DNA of 64,000 nucleotides, taken from positions 40,503-104,502 of the forward strand of contig NZ_PJNW01000015.1 in assembly GCF_002844595.1 (NCBI RefSeq). The letters are read 5' to 3'. The translations under genes and the position numbers were made by a program. Below, piece by piece: positions 35,635 to 44,301 of the stretch. Within the stretch, counting starts at the first letter, position 1. The number at the start of each line of letters is the position of its first letter. The notes beneath the pieces are model-generated. The model worked only from the letters and a program-made list of their open reading frames with translations. It did not search any database and had not been told where the DNA came from. Source of the stretch: Pleomorphomonas diazotrophica (GTDB lineage Bacteria; Pseudomonadota; Alphaproteobacteria; Rhizobiales; Pleomorphomonadaceae).

Positions 35635-35873
35635 GCGAGGCCAGCCATCCCTATGCCGGCCTCTGGGTGACCGACGACGGCCGCATCCGCCATGAACTGC
35701 TGCCGAACGGGCGCTATGTCGAGGCTCGCGGCAGCCGCGAGCGGGCCTATGAGGGCCGCTATGAGGTGAGGGGCGATCACATCGACTACTGGGACGACAC
35801 CGGCTTCACCGCCGACGGCGACTTCATCGACGGCGTGCTCCACCACGCCGGCATGGTGCTCCGCAGGCGGTAG
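35631..35873 (+). CDS. Atu4866-family small protein
   Basis: An 80-residue protein matching the Atu4866 family: HPYAGLWVTDDGRIRHELLP, NGRYVEARG and FTADGDFIDGVLHHAGMVLR. It is a small beta-barrel of unknown role. It is translationally coupled to the SnoaL-like gene. Confidence 0.85.
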   Translation: MSEASHPYAGLWVTDDGRIRHELLPNGRYVEARGSRERAYEGRYEVRGDHIDYWDDTGFTADGDFIDGVLHHAGMVLRRR

Positions 35874-36002
35874 GGAGGGGCGCCAGCCCTTGCCGGCCGT
35901 CGCCCGTCAGGTTACCTTGATCCGGTGCCAGGCGATGCTCCCCGCGAATGACGGGCGGCGGCCGGCGCAGCTCCCCCTTCAAAGCTGAAACGAGGATGGC
36001 AC

Positions 36003-36542
36003 ATGTGTGACCATTTGTTTGTCGTGACCGGCGGCCCCGGCGCGGGCAAGAGCACGTTGATCGAGGCGCTTGCGCGGCGCGGCGTCGGCACCATGCCGGA
36101 GGCCGGGCGGGCGATCATCCGCGACCAGGTGGCGATCGGCGGGGCGGCGCTCCCCTGGGGCGACCGGGCGCTCTACACCGAGCTGATGCTGGGCTGGGAA
36201 TTGAGATCCTATCACGAGGCCGAGGCGATGGCCGGGCCGGTGGTGCTGGATCGCGGCATTCCAGACGTCGCCGGATATCTCACGCTGATCGGGTTTGAGG
36301 TGCCCGATCATGTGGAGGCGGCGGCGCGGCGGTTCCGCTACAACCGCAAGGTCTTCCTCGCCCCCTATTGGGAGGCGATCTTCACGGGGGACGCCGAAAG
36401 GAAGCAGGACAAGGCCGAGGCCGAAGCGACGGCGCGGACGGTGGCGGCCACCTATGTTCGGCTGGGCTATGAGCTGGTGGAACTGCCGCTCGCCGGTGTG
36501 GAGGCGCGGGCGGATTTCGTGATGGGGTGGGTGGGGAGGTAG
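36003..36542 (+). CDS. AAA-family ATP/GTP-binding protein (kinase-like P-loop)
   Basis: A 179-residue P-loop NTPase. Walker A is GGPGAGKST (residues 9-17), a DRG segment lies in GPVVLDRGIPDVAGY, and a lid is near 120-140 (ERKQDKAEAEATART). This matches small AAA_28-type ATPases and resembles nucleoside or thymidylate kinases. Substrate unknown. It is followed by a family A repeat. Confidence 0.82.
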   Translation: MCDHLFVVTGGPGAGKSTLIEALARRGVGTMPEAGRAIIRDQVAIGGAALPWGDRALYTELMLGWELRSYHEAEAMAGPVVLDRGIPDVAGYLTLIGFEVPDHVEAAARRFRYNRKVFLAPYWEAIFTGDAERKQDKAEAEATARTVAATYVRLGYELVELPLAGVEARADFVMGWVGR

Positions 36543-36556
36543 GGGGCGTCCGGCTA

Positions 36557-36757
36557 TTGGAGCCCTATATCGGCCGTCCGCTTTATTCTGCCTGAGGTCC
36601 TCGCCTGCGCGAGGATGACAGTTAATTGATATAGAACAACTAGATAGCGCAGAGCTCTTCGCTCGACGTTCGGTCTCCCATTTCTATCACGCTGTCATCC
36701 TCGCGAAGGCGAGGACCTCAGGACGAGAAAGTGCGAGGGTTGTATCAGGCTCCCTTG
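36557..36757. repeat. composite hairpin repeat family A, two halves
   Basis: A complete copy with stems TCCTCGC/GCGAGGA in both halves. Its central spacer (GAGCTCTTCGCTCGACG) is nearly the same as in the copies at 44302 and 44509. Confidence 0.87.
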
Positions 36758-36803
36758 GCTTGCCTGTGGTGCCCCAGGCCGTTCTTGGTCAGTATGGCGG
36801 ACG

Positions 36804-37433
36804 ATGAGGGATGAGGGAATCGCTGCAATGGCTGAGAACCAATCTTCTGATGTCGGGCGCGCGTCGATCGTCACCGGCAGCCGGGTGACGTTGCGGATCG
36901 AGGCGTCGGTGCTGCGCATGGTGGCGCGGCCGGTGCCGGAGGCGATGTTCGGGACGGAGACGCTGCGCCGGCTCGTCGAGGAAATGTGGATGTGCATGAT
37001 CGAGGCCGGTGGCGTCGGCATCGCAGCGCCGCAGGTGGGCATATCCTGGCGGCTGTTCATCGCCTCGGCGGCCGGCATCCTGCCGTCGACGGTGTTCGTC
37101 AACCCGGAGGTGGAGTATTTCGGCGAACCCACGGTGCTGGGCGAGGAGGGTTGCCTCAGCATTCCCGGCTGGCGGTCGTCACGCGTTCCGCGCCACCCCA
37201 AGGTGAGCGTGCGCTACCGCGACATGGATGGCGGGACGCACGAGGCGACCTATGAGGGCCTCGCGGCGCGCATCGTCCAGCACGAGTTCGATCATCTCAA
37301 TGGCCGCCTGTTCATCGATCTCGACGAGGCGCCGGTGGCCGACAGCGCGCTCAAGCGGCGGGTGGCGCGGGCGATGGCGGAGATGGACGAGCGGCTGCGG
37401 GCGGCGGGGGAGGATGAGGATAGCGGAGCGTGA
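36804..37433 (+). CDS. def: peptide deformylase family protein
   Basis: A 209-residue metallopeptidase fold with all three deformylase motifs: GVGIAAPQVG (about 72-81), EGCLS (about 115) and QHEFDH (about 155), giving Cys, two His and the catalytic Glu. It removes the N-formyl group from nascent proteins. An ATG at 36828 is an equally plausible start. It is not next to fmt, so this may be an additional, paralogous copy rather than the housekeeping one. Repeats A flank it. Confidence 0.88.
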   Translation: MRDEGIAAMAENQSSDVGRASIVTGSRVTLRIEASVLRMVARPVPEAMFGTETLRRLVEEMWMCMIEAGGVGIAAPQVGISWRLFIASAAGILPSTVFVNPEVEYFGEPTVLGEEGCLSIPGWRSSRVPRHPKVSVRYRDMDGGTHEATYEGLAARIVQHEFDHLNGRLFIDLDEAPVADSALKRRVARAMAEMDERLRAAGEDEDSGA

Positions 37434-37500
37434 TATCGGCCGATCGTTGCATTCTGACTGAGGTCCTGCGCCTGAAGCGCAGGATGACGGCCTGACAGTG
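37423..37500. repeat. family A repeat, single left half
   Basis: One left half only, stem TCCTGCGC/GCGCAGGA, beginning at GGAGCGTGATATCGGC inside the last codons of the deformylase gene. It lies between convergent genes. Confidence 0.8.
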
Positions 37501-37512
37501 AGGCGCGCCGGT

Positions 37513-37911
37513 TCACCGCCCGCCGAAGCGCTCCGTCGCCGCCTCGCTCACCGGCATGAACAGCGACACCGCCGTGCCCTCGGGATCGCGGAACTGGAAG
37601 GTCTTGTTGCCCCAGGGCATGGTTCGCAAGTCGTGGATCAGCGGCACCTTGTCCTTCAGGCGGGCATAGTCGGCGTCGATGTCCTCGACTCGGAATTCCA
37701 GGATGGCCGTGCGATTATGCCCCGGCTCGGCAGCGCCCGGTTGCCACAGGGCGACCGTCTCGGCGGCGCCGATGGCCAGCGTGCCCCTGGGCGTGACGAT
37801 CTCGGCAAACACCGGCGCCAGCCAGTCGGCCGTGAGGCCGGTCACCATTTCGTAGAAGGAAACCATGGCCTTGATGTCCTGGGCGATCAGACGCGTGGAG
37901 GCGAATTTCAT
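37513..37911 (-). CDS. glyoxalase/VOC-family protein
   Basis: A 132-residue vicinal oxygen chelate protein: MKFASTRLIAQDIKAMVSFY, ILEFRVEDIDADYARLKDK and WGNKTFQFRDPEGTAVSLF. It could act in glyoxalase-type detoxification or antibiotic binding; substrate unknown. AGGAG lies 6 bases upstream. It is divergent from a TetR gene with a strong palindrome between, so it is probably repressed by it. Confidence 0.88.
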   Translation of the reverse strand: MKFASTRLIAQDIKAMVSFYEMVTGLTADWLAPVFAEIVTPRGTLAIGAAETVALWQPGAAEPGHNRTAILEFRVEDIDADYARLKDKVPLIHDLRTMPWGNKTFQFRDPEGTAVSLFMPVSEAATERFGGR

Positions 37912-37952
37912 GGGGGTCTCCTCGGATGGGCGGGGGGCGCGTGCTTGCTTTA

Positions 37953-37977
37953 ATGCTACGATACGGTATCGTAGCAT
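37953..37977. promoter_or_regulatory. 25-bp perfect palindrome, TetR operator
   Basis: Arms ATGCTACGATAC and GTATCGTAGCAT around a single G, between the VOC and TetR genes. Its size and place fit a TetR operator controlling both. Confidence 0.75.
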
Positions 37978-38001
37978 AAATGTCGAGAGCATCTGACAAT
38001 C

Positions 38002-38613
38002 ATGCGCAAGAAGACCAGTTCGGAGCAAACCGCGGCCCCCGTCGAGGCCGGCCAGGCGGCCCCTGTCACGGATGACAGGGTGCGGCGCTCCAAGGCGGCG
38101 GTGCTGGCGGTCACGGCGGACCTGTTGTTCGAGCGCGGCTATTCCGGCGTCAGCGTCGACGAGATCGCCCGGCGCTCGGGCGTGGCGAAAACCACCATCT
38201 ACCGGCACTGGCCAAACCGGGCCGACCTGTTGCGCGACGCCTGCGCCCACGTCGGCACGCCGCTGACGACGCCCGACCTCGGCAGCCTCCGGGGCGATCT
38301 CACCGCGCTGATGGCGGATTTCAGTCAGATGCTGACGACGGCGCGCTGGACCTCCGTCCTGCCGTCGATCATCGACGCCGGCGAGCGGGATGCCGAGATG
38401 GCGGAGATGTATCGCCGGCTGCAGCAGGGCTATTCGGCGCCGTTCGAGACGGTGATCCGGCGCGGCATGGCGCGGGGCGAGCTGCCGGCGGAGACGGATG
38501 TTCCCGCCTTGGTGGCCGCCCTGACCGGCCCGCTGTTCTACCGCCGCTGGTTCTCGCGTGAGCCGCTGACCGAGGGATTCGTGAGGGAGATCATCCGGAT
38601 CGCGCTGGGGTAG
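38002..38613 (+). CDS. TetR-family transcriptional regulator
   Basis: A 203-residue protein. The N-terminal TetR HTH lies at about 28-75 (FERGYSGVSVDEIARRSGVA, then KTTIYRHWPNRADLL), and the C-terminal ligand domain resembles TetR_C_11 types. It is divergent from the VOC gene, with a 25-bp palindrome between. No ribosome binding site is obvious before the ATG. Confidence 0.9.
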   Translation: MRKKTSSEQTAAPVEAGQAAPVTDDRVRRSKAAVLAVTADLLFERGYSGVSVDEIARRSGVAKTTIYRHWPNRADLLRDACAHVGTPLTTPDLGSLRGDLTALMADFSQMLTTARWTSVLPSIIDAGERDAEMAEMYRRLQQGYSAPFETVIRRGMARGELPAETDVPALVAALTGPLFYRRWFSREPLTEGFVREIIRIALG

Positions 38614-38658
38614 GGGATGGCTTGCCTGCGCCGCCTCATCACCCTTTCGATCCTCGTT

Positions 38659-39144
38659 TCACTCCGCTCGGACGATGCCCTGACGGCGGAGGTGGAGCAT
38701 CTGGGCGGTGAGGCCGAGCAGGAGGGTTGCCAGAAGGCCGGCCTGGGCGCCGATCAGGAGCGGCGAGCCGAGATCGGTGACGAAGGGGTGGCCGTCGGGC
38801 ACGCGGCGCAGGATCTCGGTGACGGTGGGCAGCATCAGGAGGAAGGCCGTCAGGCTGAGGAAGATGGTTTCGAGATAATGCCCCAGGCGATGAAGGGGCA
38901 GGCGGCCGACGCCATAGCCGGCGATCAGCAGCGCCAGCGTCGCCGCGCCGATCACGTAGCTCACCGGCTCGCGCGCCACCAGGAATACCGTGCCGGCGCC
39001 CACCAGCATGAAGGCGAAATAGGCGACGCCGGGCGCCGAGCGCGGCACGATCCGCCCATAACGCGCGAACATGTAGACGGCCAGCGGGATGGCGGGCAGG
39101 CTGCCGAGGGTGTGAACCCAGCCGATGGGGGAAATGCCGAACAT
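38659..39144 (-). CDS. small integral membrane protein
   Basis: A 161-residue protein with about four membrane segments (near 8-26, 38-57, 62-82 and 92-112, and a last one near 130-150). No family is recognised. It is 32 bases downstream of the TetR gene on the same strand, with GGAGA before its ATG, so the pair is probably one operon under autoregulation. Confidence 0.75.
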   Translation of the reverse strand: MFGISPIGWVHTLGSLPAIPLAVYMFARYGRIVPRSAPGVAYFAFMLVGAGTVFLVAREPVSYVIGAATLALLIAGYGVGRLPLHRLGHYLETIFLSLTAFLLMLPTVTEILRRVPDGHPFVTDLGSPLLIGAQAGLLATLLLGLTAQMLHLRRQGIVRAE

Positions 39145-39176
39145 TTCAGTCTCCAGTTCTGGTCAGGCGGGGAAGC

Positions 39177-39764
39177 TCAGGGGTGGGGCGCGCTCAGCCG
39201 CTCGATCAGCGGCTGGGTGACGGCGGCGAAGGCCTGGGGATCGCCATAGGCCCGGGCCGACAGCATGGCGCCGTGGACGGTGGCCATGAACGTCTCGGCC
39301 TCGGCCTGGGCGGTGCCGGAGAGGCGGATCGTTCCATCGGCGGCGCCGCGCTCCATGACGGAGGCGAGCCAGGCCGAGAAGCTGCGGAAATAGGCCCTGA
39401 CCTCCAGCGCCACCTCGGGCGGCAGGGCGGGCATTTCGCTGGCCAGCAACGCGCAGATGCAGAAGGGACGGGTGCCGTCGGCAATGCAGGCCTGCCAATA
39501 GGCGGCGTAGCCGCGCAATAGATCGAGCGGCGGCGTCCCGCGCCGCTCCTCTCCGGCGATCGCCGCCTCGACGTCCTCGCGATAGCGGGCGACGAGGGTG
39601 CGCACCAGATCGACCTTGCTCGGGAAGTGGTGGTGGATGCTGGCCTTGCGGATGCCGACGACGTCGGCGATGTCGGCATAGCTGAAGCCGTTGTAGCCGC
39701 TCGTGACGATCAGCGAACGGGCGCAGGCGAGAATGTGGTCGGAGGTGTTTGAAACTTGGCTCAT
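39177..39764 (-). CDS. TetR-family transcriptional regulator
   Basis: A 195-residue TetR protein: HTH at about 10-55 (VTSGYNGFSYADIADVVGIR, then KASIHHHFPSKVDL), C-terminal domain with CICALLASEMPALPPEV as in the NemR-like group. A near-perfect palindrome lies 10 bases before its start. The downstream membrane-protein gene is its likely target. Confidence 0.9.
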   Translation of the reverse strand: MSQVSNTSDHILACARSLIVTSGYNGFSYADIADVVGIRKASIHHHFPSKVDLVRTLVARYREDVEAAIAGEERRGTPPLDLLRGYAAYWQACIADGTRPFCICALLASEMPALPPEVALEVRAYFRSFSAWLASVMERGAADGTIRLSGTAQAEAETFMATVHGAMLSARAYGDPQAFAAVTQPLIERLSAPHP

Positions 39765-39773
39765 GGGAGTTGT

Positions 39774-39791
39774 CTACCTTCTAGTAGGTAG
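39774..39791. promoter_or_regulatory. TetR operator-like palindrome
   Basis: CTACCTTCTAGTAGGTAG has 6-base arms around a CTAG core, directly upstream of the TetR start codon. It resembles known CTAC-N-GTAG operators of this regulator group. Confidence 0.7.
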
Positions 39792-39926
39792 TTTGTCAAG
39801 CGGGCGGGGAGGCGAGCGAGTGGTTACCCTCGAAGAGCTCTGGCTAGACGGACGAGAAAGCACTAGAAAGTTGCACGACCGCCGGCATCGGGCGGCGACG
39901 TTGCATTTGATCGGGAGATTTCGAGC

Positions 39927-40169
39927 ATGAAAAGGCTTCTGTCCATGGCGCTGCTCGTCGTCGTCGCGCTCGCCGTCACTCTCGGCTGGCGCTGGTACGG
40001 CTATGTAAGCAACACGGACAGCCCCTATGACGAGGTGGGCATCGAGCTCAACAGCCGCATGCCGCTGCCGCTGCGCCAGTGGGGCTGCGGCAAGCTGAAA
40101 GCGACCTTCGGCGCCGTGCTGCCTCCGTACGGATGCGGCGGCGAGGACGGGAAGACGTGGATCGAGTGA
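39927..40169 (+). CDS. small exported or membrane-anchored protein
   Basis: An 80-residue protein with a hydrophobic N-terminus (MKRLLSMALLVVVALAVTLG), then a short soluble part with two cysteines (WGCGKLKATFGAVLPPYGCG) that could form a disulfide in the periplasm. No family recognised. A GGGAG site precedes the ATG. Confidence 0.6.
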   Translation: MKRLLSMALLVVVALAVTLGWRWYGYVSNTDSPYDEVGIELNSRMPLPLRQWGCGKLKATFGAVLPPYGCGGEDGKTWIE

Positions 40170-40194
40170 GATAGCCGGGCCGGATTTTCCCGCT

Positions 40195-41103
40195 TCACTC
40201 CAGCGAGGATCGCAGCGAGGCGACCAAGGTCGCGCGCTGATCCGGCCTGAGTTTGTCGAGGTTGCGTTGCCGCCAGCGCACGGCGGGAAGGTCTGCGACA
40301 TGGTCGATGGTCAGCAAGGACCAGTCGGGTTCGCCTTGCTCGAAGCCGATCAGAAACGCGCGATGATGGTTCGGCATCCTGCCGATCAGCCCGTCCAGCA
40401 TGGACTGCCGGGCTTCGATGAGGTCATCGAGAGATATCGGCTCCGCGGTCATGCCGTCGAAGCCGTTTCGGTATTCGCCCTCCAGATCCTTGAGGCGGCC
40501 CGAAAGCACTTCGCCCATCGGTCGATGGTGGCTGATGAGATAGACGATGAAGGCCTCGCGTAGCTTGTCGGTGAGCCCTTCATTTTCCAGCAGCCCTCGC
40601 ACATCGAACAGATCACGCGGGTGCTGACGATCCAGTGCCGCAACCAGCTTGCCGGCAAAGAGATCTTCAAAGGAAACGACGCTGGTTTCCGCAAAGCCGA
40701 ATGTCTCTTCCACCGCCTCGGCGACCGAGACCGTCGAGGGATCGTGGACCACGCCGCGCAACACGGGCGAGACTTCGATCTTCACCTGGGTTCGCTCGGC
40801 CGACACAAGAAGGCGGAGGACGGCGCCGTCATGGATGCTTTCGGCCACATGCGCACCGGGGAGGGCAATCACTGCCGCCGCCTTGATGCGCTTCATGGCG
40901 GCGTCGATATCGGCCAACGCTTTCGGCCTGTCGTGCATCGGCAGATACATGAGGTCGATGTCGACCGAGAGGCGTGGCAGGTTGCGCAGAAACAGGTTGA
41001 TGGCCGTGCCGCCCTTGAGGGCGAAGCAAGGTTCATTCGCCACGAGTGGGATGAGCCGCATGAGCAGCCGCACCTGGGCCTGATACTGGTCACGAAACGG
41101 CAT
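40195..41103 (-). CDS. abiEii: AbiEii-type nucleotidyltransferase toxin
   Basis: A 302-residue protein of the AbiEii family: FALKGGTAINLFLRNLPRLS followed by VDIDLMYL supplies the GG...DxD nucleotidyltransferase core, and VVSFEDLFAGKLVAALDRQH with PRDLFDV is the typical second motif. Relatives inactivate tRNA or bind GTP and cause growth arrest or phage abortive infection. Its start overlaps the AbiEi gene by 14 bases. Confidence 0.9.
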   Translation of the reverse strand: MPFRDQYQAQVRLLMRLIPLVANEPCFALKGGTAINLFLRNLPRLSVDIDLMYLPMHDRPKALADIDAAMKRIKAAAVIALPGAHVAESIHDGAVLRLLVSAERTQVKIEVSPVLRGVVHDPSTVSVAEAVEETFGFAETSVVSFEDLFAGKLVAALDRQHPRDLFDVRGLLENEGLTDKLREAFIVYLISHHRPMGEVLSGRLKDLEGEYRNGFDGMTAEPISLDDLIEARQSMLDGLIGRMPNHHRAFLIGFEQGEPDWSLLTIDHVADLPAVRWRQRNLDKLRPDQRATLVASLRSSLE

Positions 41104-41875
41104 CGAGATCCCCGGGGACGGTGATCAAATAGACCGGATCGAGCCTGCCGCCGGGGACGAGCGCGCGCTTCCCCTTTCCGAGGTCGATGACGGCCTTGTC
41201 GAGGTGCTTGAGCCAGGCATGGCGATGCCGATCGGCGAAGAAGAAGAACAGGCGCTTCACCTTGATGCTGCGGCAGTCGACGAGCAGCTTTTGCAGCCGT
41301 CGCGGGCTGAAGTTGGCGGCGCCCTGCATGATCATGTCCGCCTGATGGAAGCTTTCATGACGCGGCAGTTCGTCAAGCATTTCGAGATAGGCGCGCTCGG
41401 GCCGGGAAAGGGTCAGGGGCCAGTCCCATTGCCCCCATCTTAAGCTGTCGATGCCGTAAGCGACGGGGTCGTTACGGAACAGGGCAGTGCTGTTGCGGTA
41501 GACGAAGCGTTGGGGAAGGTCGAGCTTCTGCAACCACGTGGGCGGCTTTTCGCGACCGTAAAGGTATACAGCTTTCGTCTCTTGCGCGAGGTAATGGGCA
41601 AAGCCCTGTAGTTCGAGCGCCGTACGTCCGCCGACGATGAAAGCGGAGCGCAGAAGCAGCGTCTGCAGCGATATGACAACCTGCTGCCATCTCAACTCGC
41701 CGCGTGGCTTCTTGTAGACGCCACGCACCGGCTGCTCCAGCCAGCCGGCCCTGACGTAATAGGCGCGCAGATTGCTGGCAATGCCATGCTCGTCCAGCCA
41801 GGCGGCATCGACAACCAACCCTTCGGGCAGGTCTTTCGCAAGCTGGTTTAACAAGGACGCGCTTTGCTCAGCCAT
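41090..41875 (-). CDS. abiEi: AbiEi-type antitoxin
   Basis: A 261-residue type IV antitoxin: N-terminal winged helix (LVVDAAWLDEHGIASNLRAY, then YVRAGWLEQPVRGVYKKP) followed by the AbiEi C-terminal domain (FIVGGRTALELQGFAHYL, SRPERAYLEMLDELP). It represses the operon and prevents toxicity without needing stable contact with the toxin. The start region is AT-rich with no clear ribosome binding site. Confidence 0.9.
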   Translation of the reverse strand: MAEQSASLLNQLAKDLPEGLVVDAAWLDEHGIASNLRAYYVRAGWLEQPVRGVYKKPRGELRWQQVVISLQTLLLRSAFIVGGRTALELQGFAHYLAQETKAVYLYGREKPPTWLQKLDLPQRFVYRNSTALFRNDPVAYGIDSLRWGQWDWPLTLSRPERAYLEMLDELPRHESFHQADMIMQGAANFSPRRLQKLLVDCRSIKVKRLFFFFADRHRHAWLKHLDKAVIDLGKGKRALVPGGRLDPVYLITVPGDLDAVS

Positions 41876-41974
41876 GTTGAGTATTTTAGATGAGAGTCAA
41901 ACCAGCCGCAAGTTTGAACAAGCGCCGGAAAACTCAATTGGATTGAGTGAAATGGACGATCCTCAAACCAGATA

Positions 41975-42871
41975 TCACTTTCCCCGCGCGCTCTCCGTCA
42001 TCAGATCCACGAACGTCCGCACCTTGGCCGAGAGATACTTCCGGCTGGGGTAGACGGCGTAGAGGGTGGCGGCGAAGGTGGCGGTTTGCGGCAGCAGCAG
42101 TTCGAGGCGGCCGGCGTCGAGGTCGGCGGCCACCATCCAGGTGGGCAGGAAGACCATGCCCATGCCCGCGAGCGCCGCGAGGTGGAGCACCGTTTCGTTT
42201 TCGCTCTGCATCACCGTGCGGACGGGGATCTTGCGCGGCCGGCCGTCCGCGTCGGTGAGCGACAGGCTGTCGGCCGAACCGATGCCGCTGTAGCGCAGGA
42301 GGGCGTGGCCGGCGAGCGCGTCGATGTCGGCGGGGCGGCCGGTGCGGTCGAGATAGGCGGGTGCGGCCATCAGGTGGAAGGCGATCTCCATGATGGGGCG
42401 GGCGACGAGGCCGGGGTCCAGCCGGTCGGGCACGGTGGCGCGCAGCGCCAGGTCGAAGCCCTCATCGACCAGATTGACGATGCGGCCGGAGAGGTGGAGG
42501 TCGAGGCAGACGTCGGGGTAGCGGCGGTTGTAGTCGGCCATGCGCGCGACGAAGGGGGCGCTCGCCACCCACACCGGCGCGCTGAGCTTGAGGGTGCCGC
42601 GCGGCGCCAGCGTGGCGTTGCCGATGGCCGCCTCCACCTCGTCGAGCCCCTCCAGCATCTGCCGCGCCTGGGCGAAATAGAGCGCGCCCGCCTCGGTGAG
42701 GCTGACGCGCCGGCTGGTGCGGTTGAGAAGGCGGCTGCCGAGCCGCTGTTCGAGCTGGGAGACGTGCTTGCTCGCCATGGCCGGCGAGATGGCGAGGCGG
42801 TCGGCGGCGGCGGTGAAGCTCTTGAGTTCGGCCACAGTGCAGAACAGGCGAAGGCTGACCAGCGTGTCCAT
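41975..42871 (-). CDS. LysR-family transcriptional regulator
   Basis: A 298-residue LysR protein (MDTLVSLRLFCTVAELKSFT, HTH at AISPAMASKHVSQLEQRLG). The start was chosen at MDTLVS; its leader has two direct TGATCATCAAC repeats (42871-42881 and 42885-42895). It is divergent from the dioxygenase-DoxX pair, which it probably regulates. Confidence 0.9.
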   Translation of the reverse strand: MDTLVSLRLFCTVAELKSFTAAADRLAISPAMASKHVSQLEQRLGSRLLNRTSRRVSLTEAGALYFAQARQMLEGLDEVEAAIGNATLAPRGTLKLSAPVWVASAPFVARMADYNRRYPDVCLDLHLSGRIVNLVDEGFDLALRATVPDRLDPGLVARPIMEIAFHLMAAPAYLDRTGRPADIDALAGHALLRYSGIGSADSLSLTDADGRPRKIPVRTVMQSENETVLHLAALAGMGMVFLPTWMVAADLDAGRLELLLPQTATFAATLYAVYPSRKYLSAKVRTFVDLMTESARGK

Positions 42872-42984
42872 GATCATCAACCCCTGATCATCAACATTGG
42901 GGAAATGGTTCTTCAATAATCGGCAGATTGATCCACGCTGCGGCAAGGATCAAGCTCTGGGTTAACGAAGGAAGGACGATCCCG

Positions 42985-43833
42985 ATGTCTCGCCTGCCCA
43001 CCTATTTCATCAGCCATGGTGGCGGCCCATGGCCCTACATGACCGGCGCGTTCCGCCGCAACTTCGACGTGCTGGAGCAATCGCTCGTCGACATGCGCCA
43101 TGAGCTCGTCGACAAGCCCAAGGCCATCCTGGTGATCTCGGGCCATTGGGAGACCGGCGGCTTTGCCATCTCCTCGGGCGTCAAGCCGGGCATGGTCTAC
43201 GACTATCACGGCTTTCCGGATTACCTCTACCACATCGCCTACAATGCGCCGGGGTCGCCGGAGCTCGCCGGCCGCGTGCGGCAGATCCTCGGCGAGGCCG
43301 GCATCGACGCCGCGCTCGACCCGACGCGCGGCTTCGACCACGGCACCTTCTCCATCCTGAAGCCGCTCTATCCGGACGAGGACGTGCCGGTGGTGCAGCT
43401 CTCCCTGCATGCGAGCCTCGACCCGGCGCTGCACCTCGCGGTGGGCCGGGCGCTGGCTCCCTTGCGCGATGAGGGCGTGCTGATCGTCGGCAGCGGCCTC
43501 AGCTATCACAACCTCCAGGCCATGCGCGGCAGCGGCGGATACGAGCCATCGCGCCGTTTCGACGCCTGGCTCAGGGAAACGCTGGCCGAGGCCGGCAAGG
43601 AGCGTTCGGCACGGCTCACCCAGTGGGAGAAGGCGCCGGCCGCCCGCGCCGCCCATCCGCGCGAGGATCACCTGATCCCCCTGATGGTGGTGGTGGGCGC
43701 GGCCGAAGGCGAGGCAGGCGCCGTCACCTATCACCAGGAGGATTTCTTTGGCGGTTTGACCGCCTCCAGTTTCAGATTTGGACAAGTTCCCGCCACGGCT
43801 GACTCAACGACCGCTGACCGCCTGACCGCCTGA
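42985..43833 (+). CDS. DODA-type extradiol ring-cleavage dioxygenase family protein
   Basis: A 282-residue LigB/4,5-DOPA-dioxygenase-like protein. Metal-ligand histidines lie in YFISHGGGPW (about 11-13), VISGHWET (about 53) and FDHGTFSIL (about 118), and a catalytic His in GSGLSYHNL. The family opens catechol rings. GAAGGA lies 8 bases upstream. It is divergent from LysR and followed by DoxX after 19 bases, a recurrent arrangement. Confidence 0.88.
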   Translation: MSRLPTYFISHGGGPWPYMTGAFRRNFDVLEQSLVDMRHELVDKPKAILVISGHWETGGFAISSGVKPGMVYDYHGFPDYLYHIAYNAPGSPELAGRVRQILGEAGIDAALDPTRGFDHGTFSILKPLYPDEDVPVVQLSLHASLDPALHLAVGRALAPLRDEGVLIVGSGLSYHNLQAMRGSGGYEPSRRFDAWLRETLAEAGKERSARLTQWEKAPAARAAHPREDHLIPLMVVVGAAEGEAGAVTYHQEDFFGGLTASSFRFGQVPATADSTTADRLTA

Positions 43834-43852
43834 CCCAAGAAGGAGATATGAC

Positions 43853-44239
43853 ATGGATACCGCCGCCTGGGCCCCGCGTGGGCTCGCCGTTCTGCGCATC
43901 ATGACCGCGCTTCTGTTCCTCGAGCACGCCACGGTGAAGTTCCTGGGCTTCCCGACGTCGATGGGCGACGGCCCGCTGCCGCCGCTGATCATCGCCGCCG
44001 GCGTCATCGAGGTGGTGACGTCGCTGATGATCATCGCCGGCTTCTACACCCGCGCCGCCGCCTTCATCGCCTCCGGCCAGATGGCCGTCGCCTATTTCAT
44101 GGCCCACGCGCCGCAGAGCTTCTGGCCGCTGCTCAACGGTGGCGAATCCGCCATCCTCTTCTGCTTCGTCTTCCTCTACATCGCCGTCGCCGGCCCCGGA
44201 GCGTGGGCGGTGGATACGTCTCGCCGCGTTGTGGTGTGA
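43853..44239 (+). CDS. DoxX-family membrane protein
   Basis: A 128-residue protein with four membrane segments and DoxX features: GLAVLRIMTALLFLEHATVK with FLGFP, IEVVTSLMIIAGFYTRAAAF and QMAVAYFMAHAPQSFWPLLN. DoxX proteins are quinone-linked or redox-associated. It has a strong AAGGAG site and follows the dioxygenase gene, with a terminator after it. Confidence 0.9.
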   Translation: MDTAAWAPRGLAVLRIMTALLFLEHATVKFLGFPTSMGDGPLPPLIIAAGVIEVVTSLMIIAGFYTRAAAFIASGQMAVAYFMAHAPQSFWPLLNGGESAILFCFVFLYIAVAGPGAWAVDTSRRVVV

Positions 44240-44261
44240 GGTATAGGGTTTGAAAAAGGAA

Positions 44262-44292
44262 GGGGCGCTGCCTGCGTGGCGGCGCCCTTTTT
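44262..44292 (+). terminator. intrinsic terminator after the dioxygenase-DoxX operon
   Basis: Stem GGGCGC/GCGCCC with additional inner pairs, followed by TTTTT at 44288-44292. It is 23 bases after the DoxX stop. Confidence 0.8.
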
Positions 44293-44301
44293 GCGTTTGA
44301 G

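Noticed and set aside
40195..41875. A novel system at the second nucleotidyltransferase pair
   Set aside because: Both proteins fit the known AbiEi/AbiEii family in order and motif, so this is a standard type IV module.
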